From Takakia lepidozioides (taxonomy: Eukaryota > Streptophyta > Takakiopsida > Takakiales > Takakiaceae), in contig CM060733.1 of the NCBI GenBank assembly GCA_030704615.1, positions 26,352,001 through 26,412,000 on the forward strand: DNA of 60,000 nucleotides, given 5' to 3'. Shown piece after piece: positions 45,650-53,637 of this stretch. The first letter of the stretch is position 1, and the number at the start of each line of letters is the position of its first letter. Under the pieces are notes generated by a model, which saw only the letters and a list, made by a program, of their open reading frames with translations, was not told the DNA's origin and ran no database searches. The position numbers were made by a program, and so were the translations under genes.

Positions 45650-46560
45650 AGTGCAGGAAGTGTCAAGAAGGTACTGTATTGATGATGTGGCCTTCAAAAC
45701 GTGGCAATGATGACATGGCAGAGAGCCACGACGTCTTTTATATTTTATATCTTTTTGAGCAGTCCATGCAGCTTTAAGCAAATGATGGTGACGATGCATC
45801 AATGATGACGTGGTGACAATGATGTGGCATTATGGAACCCTATTCTTGCTCTATGCTAAGGCCTGTACCACACTAGCGGCACACCAACGGCACTGACGTG
45901 GACGTTGCAGGCTAGGGATTGTTGGATGATATAGGTCCATGTCACCAAGCGGCAATGAATCGGCTACCACACTATAGCAGAAGCCCACGGCAAAAAAATC
46001 GCAACTACCTTATCTTTTCATTCTAAAAATAATCAATACCTAGAACCTTTGACGTCGTGTCGCTTTGCGATGGCGGGAGAATCGCGACACGACAAATGTT
46101 TTCCTAAAATTGTGGATTTTCAGGGGACACCGCCTTGGAAATCCGTATTTCACTGTAATGTGACATGTAGGCGCCAGGTCGGAGCCATATCAACGCCTCT
46201 CCGCCGGCAGCAACCACTAGTTTGGTAGGCAAAACGGCACACTGCCTCCCTTAAACCAATAGGAGGGTCTGAAATTGAGTGCCGCTGCCCCTCTTGCCGC
46301 TAGTGTGGTATCGCCCTAAGACTAGTCTCTGACTTTCAGTCGTCACTAGAATATTTAAGTACATATGTCAAAATTCTAGCGACGACCGAAGGTCGGAAGC
46401 TAGTTTAGCGTAAAGCAGGAATAGGGTGCCATAGTGCCACGTTTTTGTTGCCACATCATCGTCGCCATGTCATCGTCACCACGTCATCGGCGCCACATTT
46501 CGTTGCCACGTTTCGTCGTCAAATTCTTTGGAATCTGCCCGGACTGCCCGCCCAAAATAT
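45650..46560. mobile_element. Foldback element with GATGACGTGGC-type repeat arms
   Basis: The left arm (about 45680-45859) and right arm (about 46320-46545) are inverted repeats of each other: GGAACCCTATTCTTGCTCTA on the left against the reverse complement of TAGCGTAAAGCAGGAATAGG on the right, with flanking short units (GATGACGTGGC, GCCACGTCATCGTC). After removal of the MITE at 45860-46316 the centre is a near-palindrome (AGTCGTCACTAGAAT... with ...ATTCTAGCGACGACC). The right arm recurs twice more in the window. Confidence 0.7.
45860..46316. mobile_element. Second MITE (TAA target duplication) nested in the foldback arm
   Basis: 457 bp bounded by GGCCTGTACCACACTAGCGG and CCGCTAGTGTGGTATCGCCC: 22-bp terminal inverted repeats (including two further inner bases) with three mismatches. 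It is flanked by TAA at 45857-45859 and 46317-46319. Termini starting GGC/GGG plus TAA fit PIF/Harbinger-type MITEs. It carries no ORF and interrupts the left arm of the foldback element. Confidence 0.8.
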
Positions 46561-46700
46561 GCCAATAGAATTCGCCGCTTTAACTTTTTCGAAACTGCCC
46601 GAAATGCCCGGATCTTGATCTTCTTGAACTGCAGGAGTTCTGTGTTTTCCGCCATCGTTCACCATGCAAGCTGCAAGCTCTCAACGAATTGAGGAAATCC
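46375..46700 (+). repeat. Recurring module A, copy 1 (foldback right arm plus downstream sequence)
   Basis: It starts TTCTAGCGACGACCGAAGGT and runs through AGCAGGAATAGGGTGCCATA, GCCACGTCATCG units, CTGCCCGGACTGCCCGCCC and TTGATCTTCTTGAACTGCAG. Copies lie at 49470-49700 and 56808-57070. Each precedes a stretch of PPR/OSB fragments, so it may be a mobile segment or a duplicated gene 5' region. Confidence 0.75.
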
Positions 46701-46750
46701 TATGCTGAGCTGAAGAGATTGTCTTGGCAGATGAAGGATCAAGCATAGAA
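46700..46750 (+). pseudogene. PPR E+/DYW-linker scrap
   Basis: Directly after module A the frame reads YAELKRLSWQMKD, matching HAELRRASGQMKE near 55.79 kb, the segment before the DYW domain. Only about 15 codons are present. Confidence 0.5.
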
Positions 46751-46990
46751 ATGTGCTTTCGACATTGGGTGAGCTAGTGAGGGTTGTGAAGTTCAAGAAT
46801 TTGAGTGGTATAGAAACAGAAACAACTGGATGGTGAACGCTATGGAGAAGTGTAGTGGAGGGGATCTGTCATGGAGAAGGTATTTACTGAAGTTGAGGTC
46901 TTGTGGATAAAACTCACATTGAAGTGAGAAAACAAATTTAGTTGAAATTTGAACAACACTGTTTGACTGTGCTTCCAATGGCCTTCATTT

Positions 46991-47312
46991 CAGAGTTGGT
47001 GTGAAGTCACAGCAGGGGCGCGGGATGGAGGCCTTGGAGACCTATGAGCAAATGATGGGGAAAGGGGTGAAGTGCAACCACATCACGTTTGTGTGCGTTG
47101 GCACTGCTTGTGCAAGCCTTGCAGGCCTGGAAAAGGGTAAAGAGGTGCATGGTGACATCATCAAAGCTGGAATTGCATCAAATGTCATTCTGGACACTGC
47201 CCTGGTGGACATGTATGCGAAATGTGGGTGCATCAAGGATGCAAAGGCAGTATTTGACAATGTGGCTGAACGAAATGTAGTGAATGCGATGATTGCAGGA
47301 TATGCCCAGCCT
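46991..47312 (+). pseudogene. PPR fragment (one PLS unit) truncated into other sequence
   Basis: About one 100-residue P-L-S set: GRGMEALETYEQMMGKGVKC, ACASLAGLEKGKEVHG, LVDMYAKCGCIKDAKAVF. PPR proteins bind organellar RNA sequence-specifically. At 47312 the frame passes without a stop into module C (PISACFALSSDSALRC) and ends at 47378. There is no start codon or mitochondrial/plastid targeting sequence. Confidence 0.8.
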
Positions 47313-47640
47313 ATTTCAGCCTGTTTTGCCCTCTCATCAGACTCGGCCCTGAGATGCATATTGAATTCTGTAAGTTAGCTCGTTGGCTGGATCTGTGGTA
47401 GTTTGGAATGACTTTGACAAGTAACTGCCGATGTGGCAGCAGGAAAGTATCCAAAAACAGATAACATAGATGAGGAGAAGCTTTGGTTTGTACTCAGGCA
47501 GGGATAGCTGAAGGATTCATCCAAGATGGCTGGATTTCAAACATAAGATTACTTCTGATTCCCTGTGGATCAATAGCTACAAGAAATTTGCGTGGACAGA
47601 TGGTCAACTGGAAACAACAGCGACAACAGCACAACTTTGT
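47312..47640 (+). pseudogene. OSB-like gene fragment, copy 1 (modules C and D)
   Basis: Module C (CCTATTTCAGCCTGTTTTGC to GATGAGGAGAAGCTTTGG) is followed by module D, whose frame reads LDFKHKITSDSLWINSYKKF and WTDGQL. This matches the PDF motif of plant organellar single-stranded DNA-binding (OSB) proteins. The WWNNR half of the motif is missing here. OSB proteins bind ssDNA in mitochondria and plastids and limit recombination. Confidence 0.6.
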
Positions 47641-48400
47641 TGACATCACATATGTTATTGTCTTTCAGCCATGGGCCTCAACACTAGCTTGTGGGGGCAT
47701 TGAGGATGGTTTTATGGCCCATGTTTGCAACAAAGAAGTACGTGTATACGCCCCCCACCATAGCAGCCCATCTTGCTTCCTCTCTGTTATTCTTGGATAT
47801 CTCCTTAGGGCTTATGCATAAGCTTGGGAGCAGTAGCCATATACTATCATTCTGGCTCTATCACAACCTTAGCTCTTATCATGCTGGGACACGCCGTGCC
47901 GTGACTGGTGGTGTGTTTGAAGTGTTCGAGATTCAGCAATGCTTGCTAGAGGCAGAGTTGTCATGCATCTCTATTCAAGGACAATGTGGTGAGGGTACCT
48001 TCTTCTTCGACCTATTTCAGCCTGTTTTGCCCTCTCATCAGACTCAGCCCTGAGATGCATATTGAATTTTGTAAGTTAGCTCGTTAGCTCATAGGCATGG
48101 ATAGCTGAAGAAGCAGGGATAGAGTGTGGGTCCAGATTCATCCAAGAGGGCCAGATTTTAGGCACAAGAGTACCTGTGATTCCATGTGGATCGATAGCTA
48201 CAAGAAACCTGCATGGGTAGACGGTCAACTGGAAGCCGTAGCAGTGCAGCGGCACAATTGCTAAAATCAGGCATTGCTAATCAAGGCACCTTCTTCAGCA
48301 CATTTCACCCTTTTTTCTCTCACAACAGGAAAGCAGCCAAAAACATGTAACAGAGATGAGGAGAAGCTATGGAATGAATACTTTTCTGAGCCCAGTCACT
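47641..48400 (+). pseudogene. Mixed fragment: unidentified ORF, then OSB-like modules C and D copy 2
   Basis: 47691-48053 is an open frame of unknown origin that runs into module C (48008-48085). Module D follows at about 48090-48260 (ACAAGAAACCTGCATGGGTA) and a module-C end at 48330-48410 reads NRDEEKLWNEYFSEPSHW then a stop. The order of modules differs from copy 1, so this is rearranged. Nothing here is a whole gene. Confidence 0.5.
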
Positions 48401-48840
48401 GGTGACAGCACTGGAAAAGGGCAAAGAAGTGCATGGTTGCATCACCGAAGCTGGAATTGTACCAGATGTGATTCTGAACAATACCCTCGTGGACTTGTAT
48501 GCCAAATGTGGGAGCATTGAGGATGCGGAGGGAATGTTCAGCACTATGGCTGAATGAGATGTGGTGTCGTGGAATGCGATGCTTGCAGACTGTGCACAGC
48601 AGGGGCGCGGGATGAAGGGTTTGGAGACCTATGAGCAAATGACGGGGGAATGGGTGAAGCTTGACCACATAACGTTTGTGTGCGTGTGCAAGCCTGTCAG
48701 CCCTGGAAAAGGGCAAAGAGGTCCATGGTTGCATCGTCAAAGCTGGAAATGTACTAGATGTAATTCTGAACAATACCCTTGTGGACATGTATGCCAAATG
48801 TGGAGGGAGTGTTCAACAATTTGGCTGAATCTGCCTGTTT
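48400..48840 (+). pseudogene. PPR fragment
   Basis: PLS-type units (ALEKGKEVHGCITEAGIVPD, then LYAKCGSIEDAEG) with several frameshifts and a stop at GAATGA (about 48553). At about 48833 the sequence switches to module C. The antisense ORFs are shadows. Confidence 0.75.
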
Positions 48841-49040
48841 TGCCCTCTCATCAGACTTGGCCCTGAGATGCATATTGAATTCTATAAGTTAGCTCGTTGG
48901 GTGGATCTGTGGTGGTTAGGAGTGACTTTGACAAGTTACTACCGATGTGGCAGCAGGATAGTATCCAAAAACAGATAACATAGATGAAGAGAAACTTGTT
49001 GGTGGATCTATGGTGGTTTTGGAGTGATTTTGACAAGTTA
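48833..49040 (+). repeat. Module C, copy 3, with a partial tandem duplication
   Basis: CCTGTTTTGCCCTCTCATCA through GATGTGGCAGCAGGATAGTA to GATGAAGAGAAAC, then the GTTGGTGGATCTATGGTGGT segment is repeated. OSB-type coding is not continued. Confidence 0.65.
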
Positions 49041-49465
49041 CTGTAGGTAGGGTTCTAATTATCCCACCAACGTTCTTTATCGCCAGATTACACATTTGAC
49101 TTTGTACAAATGATCCATATCTGCTCCAGAAACCCTGCCTAATAACATTCTGGTCACAGCCTATGATGCGTAATTGAATAATTTGTTGCCTCTGGAACTT
49201 GTCAGGGATTGCACCAAATGATGCAAGTCTTTTGATGATGTCTAAATATTTCATCCTTGGGACGCGTGAGACAGAGAGTAACATCAATATGCATTATCAC
49301 TTGCCTGTCCTAGACCAGGGCAGGCCCTAGTCCAAACTTTTTATGCAACAAATCAATTTTGTTGTTCCTTGATGTATAGATAATGTTGCATATGGATTGG
49401 GATGACGATGCAACCATGGACCTCTTTGCCATTTTCCAGGGCTGACAGGCTTGCACTACGGCACT
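49041..49465. other. Unassigned stretch with a possible minus-strand coding scrap
   Basis: A minus-strand frame (about 49287-49050) reads YLDIIKRLASFGAIPDKFQR and QGFWSRYGSFVQSQM, which looks protein-like but is not recognised. At 49405-49450 a short PPR scrap (CCATGGACCTCTTTGCC) is present in inverted orientation. Confidence 0.3.
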
Positions 49466-49469
49466 ATGG

Positions 49470-49700
49470 CACTATGGCGATGACCGAAGGTCCGAAGCTA
49501 GTTTAGTGTAGAGCAGGAATAGGGTGCCATAGTGCCACGTCATCGTTGCCACGTTTCGTAGCCACTTTTCGTCGCCAAATTCTATCGAGTCTGCCCGAAC
49601 TGCCCGCCCGAGAAACGCGAATAGAACTCGTCACGCCAGTTTTTCGAAACTGCCCAACCTGCCCATGTCTTAATCTTGTTGAACCGCAGGAGGGGTTTCA
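49470..49700 (+). repeat. Recurring module A, copy 2
   Basis: GATGACCGAAGGTCCGAAGC through AGCAGGAATAGGGTGCCATA, GCCACGTCATCG units and CCTGCCCATGTCTTAATCTT to GAACCGCAGGAG. After this the sequence is unique (49700-50080) and not recognised. Confidence 0.7.
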
Positions 49701-50084
49701 CAGGTCGATCGCGATTCGCAGATGGAGACGTTGGAGACGTTTACAGATTGTGAGTGCACAGCAGCTGCTCTTGCACATGGTGGGACAACCTCAATCGCAA
49801 GGTGTCGCTTTTCTGAATGTGCGATGTGAAGAAGTCCATCCTGCAAATGTGGGCTCTTAGTACCAGGATTTCGTATTGTTCCTGATGTTTACAAGGTTAT
49901 TGGGAGATTCAGCTTGGTCTTAGCAGGCCTTTTTTCAATCTCTGCCTGCTCAGCTGCACCTTGGTGGTTCTCACAGACCAACCCGACATTACCCGTCTAC
50001 AGACACAAGCAGCACACACAAGAGGTTTTTTTGGGGTAATTGTCGGCCAAATCCTGCATGGATGATGACACAAGGTCATGGACA

Positions 50085-50229
50085 ATGTGGTGAGGGCACC
50101 TTCTTCTTCGACCTATTTCAGCCTGTTTTGCCCTTGCATCAGACTCGGCCCTAAATTTTCATGTTGAATTTTGCACGTTAGCTCGTTGGTAGATCTATGG
50201 CGGTTTTGGAATGATGTTACTGCCAATGT
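50085..50229 (+). pseudogene. OSB-like module C, copy 4, left part
   Basis: GACAATGTGGTGAGGGCACC and CCTATTTCAGCCTGTTTTGC to GGAATGATGTTACTGCCAAT, where a CACTA element interrupts it. The module resumes at 51052. Confidence 0.65.
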
Positions 50230-51051
50230 CACTACAACAGATCGCGGTAGTTATGACTGCCAAACCGTGGTAGTCATGGTTTTCATGACTTTGACCATGA
50301 CTGCACCATGTTTTTATATGAAATTGACCTCCCGCAGTCGTTCATACGACTGTAGTCATATGAACGACTATCTAAATAGTCGTCTGTATGACTACATGGC
50401 TCCGGAATGGGCGGAAGGCTATTCCACGGCAATTGACCAGATTTAGCTCACCATTCATAGTCATTTCCATGACTACAGTGTACGTGGATGAGGTTACATA
50501 GTCAGGATGACTACTGGGGATTTTATAATTTGGTGTGTATAATACAATTAAAACACCATATGATCATATGAATGACTAATGGATGTATTGGTTAACAAGT
50601 AGTGAACTATAACTCTTATAACAAAGAGGTTGCAGGTTCAAACTCCTCTAAGTACAATCAAATGGATAAGATGGCCCTATGGTTGGTAGGCGAGCTAGGG
50701 ATAATACGTGGTACCCTAGATGGACTGCCACGTGGTTTTTTCATTATTATAAAATGCATTATGCCACGTGGCACAATGCGGTGCGACGCAACGTTTGATA
50801 TTTTTATTTTTATTTTTTAAATCAATTGCGCCTCGCCACGTGGCGTGGCAGCGGCGGCTGCAGTATGGTATATATGACTGCAGTGAGAGATATCACTTGG
50901 TTTATATGACTGTAGTCATCCGGACCGTACCATCCTGTACTCATTGTATTGACTTGGTTTGCACGACTTACAGTCATAGAAGTCATATGTACCGTTTATG
51001 ACTACAGAATAGTCATATATACAGTCATAAATACCGCGATCTGTTGTAGTG
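50230..51051. mobile_element. Non-autonomous CACTA transposon
   Basis: 822 bp with terminal inverted repeats CACTACAACAGATCGCGGTA... (29 of 30 bp identical) and a 3-bp target duplication TGT at 50227-50229 and 51052-51054, the hallmarks of the CACTA (En/Spm) superfamily. Subterminal regions are filled with short GACTACAGTCAT-type repeats in both orientations, as expected for transposase binding. No transposase ORF is present. It contains a tRNA-like module. Confidence 0.92.
50578..50655 (+). repeat. tRNA-like (SINE-type) module inside the CACTA element
   Basis: TTGGTTAACAAGTAG (A-box-like) and GGTTCAAACTCC (B-box-like) are spaced as in a tRNA promoter. The acceptor ends do not pair well, so it is not a clear tRNA gene. 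Confidence 0.4.
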
Positions 51052-51545
51052 TGTGGCAACATGAAAGTATCGAAAAACATATAACAAAGACGAGGAGAAG
51101 CTCTGGAATGAATACGTTTCCGATCCCAGTCAATGGTGGAACAATCGAGGCAAAAAAGTGAATGCCTGTTGGAAGCAGACGCAAGTCAGTAGGCACTAGT
51201 GCGATAAGTAGGGTTGGGGTGTTTGATGGAACAATTCTAGGTTGTCATTGTCAGCTACTAGCAGCAAGGCAAGGATGTATGCATGATTTGTGCAGAGGCA
51301 TGGATAGCTGAAGGAGCAGGGATAGAGTATGGATCCAGATTCATCCAAGACGGCCGGATTTCAAGCTCCAGATTACCTATGATTCCCTGTGGATAAATAG
51401 CTACAAGAAACCTGCATGGGTAGATGGTCAACTAAAGGCAGCAGCTGCAGCGGCACAGTTGATAAAATCAGACACTTCAACCATGACCACAACTTCTGAA
51501 AGAGGATCAAGAGAGGGAGTCCACAATGCCTCTTCGGACATGTGA
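51052..51545 (+). pseudogene. OSB-like C-terminal exons (PDF motif), copy 4 right part
   Basis: The exon end (51089-51157) reads DEEKLWNEYVSDPSQWWNNR then GKK, with a GTGAAT donor at 51158. The next exon (51339-51545), after a CCAG acceptor, reads RPDFKLQITYDSLWINSYKK, then WVDGQLKAAAAAAQLIKS and a stop. Spliced, these give the W...WWxNRxxK...PDFK...LWI arrangement of the PDF motif of plant OSB proteins, which bind ssDNA in organelles. The junction is phase 0 and undamaged. The N-terminal OB-fold part is absent and a CACTA element sits in the upstream exon or intron. Confidence 0.7.
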
Positions 51546-52130
51546 AGTTGCTTTGTGCGGCACGCAGACTGACAGAGGTTCTACAGACTTTAAACCAAGA
51601 AGGCATTTCAGCAGATTCAGATACATATGTCTGTCTCGCTTAAGTGCATCAAGATGGAAGGTCTGGAAGCTGGAAAGCAGGTGCACACTCACATTATCCA
51701 AAGTGGATTCACGCCAAATGTTTTTCTACTCAATACCCTTGTCAACATGTATGTAAAGTGCGGGAGCATCATGGATGCTCACCAAGTGTTCAACAGAATG
51801 CCTCAACAATCTTTGATTACGTGGAATATAATGTTGGCACGATTTACCAAGCATGGGTATGGTAGGAATGCTTTGGAGACCTATGAGCAAATGTTGCGCG
51901 AAGGGGTGATGTCACCATGGACCTCTTTCCCCTTTTCCAGAGCTCCCAGGCTTGCACACGCATTGCAAACACAAACAAATGTGATGTGGTTGTCAAAGCT
52001 AGAATTGTACCAGATGTCATTCTGAACACTGCCCCGGTGGACATGTATGCCAAATGTAGGTGCATTAAGGATGCAAAGGGAGTTTTCGACATGAACGAGA
52101 TGTGGTGTCGTGGAGTGCGATAAACTGGAG
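51546..52130 (+). pseudogene. PPR N-terminal region fragment
   Basis: Right after the OSB stop the sequence reads LTEVLQTLNQEGISADSDTY, a stop/shift, then MEGLEAGKQVHTHIIQSGFT, NTLVNMYVKCGSIMDAHQVF, and ALETYEQMLREGV. This looks like the first repeats of a PLS-type PPR protein and is more diverged from the other units, as expected of a protein start. A second unit follows with a deletion near 51910 (the L motif is lost). Coding ends near 52090. Confidence 0.75.
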
Positions 52131-52765
52131 GGATCAGGAGAGTAATTTTACCATGGTTCCAGAGGGACAATGGATGATGCCGTTAAAAGCGAATCCTCAC
52201 TCAAGTGCATGCCGCCAACCAAGCAACCAGAATATTTCAAAGTGGGAGCTCACTTGAAGATTACACCAAGTGGGTTTTCTGTTGAAAATCCGTTTGTGTA
52301 TTTTGCAGAAGGTCTGTATTATCCCAAGGATGGGAAAATGTACATGAAGGGCTGTCGACCAGTAGATGCCAATTGGACGCTGCTCCAAGACAATGTAGAT
52401 TCCGTAGATGATGGGCTTGACTGTTCCCTTGAAATTGTTCTGGAGTACCCCGCAATAGTTGCTAGGTGGCTCACAAGACCAACTGTGAAGATAGACATCA
52501 CCAGCCGGCGGAATGTGGACGAACCTTTCTACTTCAAACTGATGAATCTTGAGACTTTCCCGATCAGTTACAAACGACAGCAAGATGAGATCATTTCTCG
52601 GAAGAGTCTGGAAGGGTCATTGAGTGTGGCAACCCTAACTCTGATGCTACTATGTATCGGTGCCCAATTGTCACATGCCAAGCACCATCTGGAGTCGACG
52701 CCCTACATCTCATTTGGGATGCTTGGCGTGCAAACTGTGGACTACATAATTCCTCTTATCACAGG
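52110..52765 (+). pseudogene. DUF2921-type membrane protein exon fragment
   Basis: The frame 52170-52765 reads FVYFAEGLYYPKDGKMYMKG, DDGLDCSLEIVLEYPAI, ARWLTRPTVKIDITSRR, FPISYKRQQDEIISRKSLEG, then a hydrophobic segment and MLGVQTVDYIIPLITG. This matches the conserved central block of plant DUF2921 proteins (a multi-pass membrane family; Arabidopsis SHOU4 is, from memory, a member). A GTTAGT donor follows LITG at 52766, as at a true exon end. The downstream exons with the other membrane segments are not found: RNA polymerase I sequence follows instead. About 20 codons before 52170 (NFTMVPEGQW) belong to the same family after a shift. Confidence 0.82.
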
Positions 52766-52954
52766 TTAGTATAAGCTGACTGATCACCTAAGATCTCTAC
52801 CCTTTTGAACAAGACAGAGATGGTTATAGCTCTTCCCCAGCCAAAGTCAGCTTTAATTTAGGGCTTCCTTTGTGTGATGTACAGAAATCTATAAAGGAGT
52901 TTGGAGTTTGAGTGGGAGGGGATGATCTACATCTTGTGACATGACCAAATGCAG

Positions 52955-53637
52955 GTGAACTTCACACAAATTTCATCGATGCTGGACCAGCATGCAGGAA
53001 CTGGAAGGCAAGCGTGTGCCTCGAATGGTGTCAGGCAAGACTTTGCCTTGCTTTCCCCCATGGGGTACTGGTGCTCGCGCCTGTGGTTTCATTAGTGATC
53101 GCTTCTTAACAGGGCTCAGGCCTCAAGAGTACTATTTCCATTGCATGGCAGGCCGCGAGGGGTAGGAAATTCTCCCTCTCTGTCCGTTTCTTGTTTGTCC
53201 TCATCTCTCCTATCAGAGTGATTCTATAATGAAGAGTTGTTTCGAAGGGAGGTGTACCACTGGAGTAAGCATTTAGTGGTGGTAGTAGCCCTCATTTTGC
53301 ACCCTGTCCCCTTCCAGTCTTTTGTGCTCTATCTACAACAGGTGTTTGGGTTTCTGGCCGTTGGGTTATGCAAGCAAAGCCTAATTATACATCTCCCTCT
53401 CCTCCTTGCAGAAAGCCCATTTTATGGTGCAAATTGCTTGCTTGAAAATGCATTGGCCTAAATAGGTATGATATAAGGGAGCAATATCCTACACTAGACA
53501 GTGCATCTTCATTAATAATTTGGTAAAAACATATTGAACATATATGATCCATTGATGTGCATTTTCTTGATTTATGTTTTCACTCATGCAGGCTGGTGGA
53601 TATAGTTGTCAAGACATCACGGAGTGGCTATTTGCAA
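52955..53637 (+). pseudogene. NRPA1: RNA polymerase I largest subunit, two-exon fragment
   Basis: Exon 52955-53161 reads [12 protein letters not shown], one frameshift, then [40 protein letters not shown] and MAGREG. After a GTAGGA...CATGCAG intron, exon 53592-53637 continues in frame with LVDIVVKTSRSGYLQ. This is the conserved bridge-helix-region block of RNA polymerase I subunit 1 (RPA190), which makes the rRNA precursor in the nucleolus. The exon junction matches a normal spliced gene, so the copy was DNA-mediated. At 53637 the sequence passes directly into PPR repeats. Confidence 0.88.

Noticed and set aside
50578-50655. Functional tRNA gene
   Set aside because: A and B boxes are present but the acceptor and anticodon stems do not pair convincingly, and it lies inside a CACTA element. 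Kept only as a tRNA-like module.
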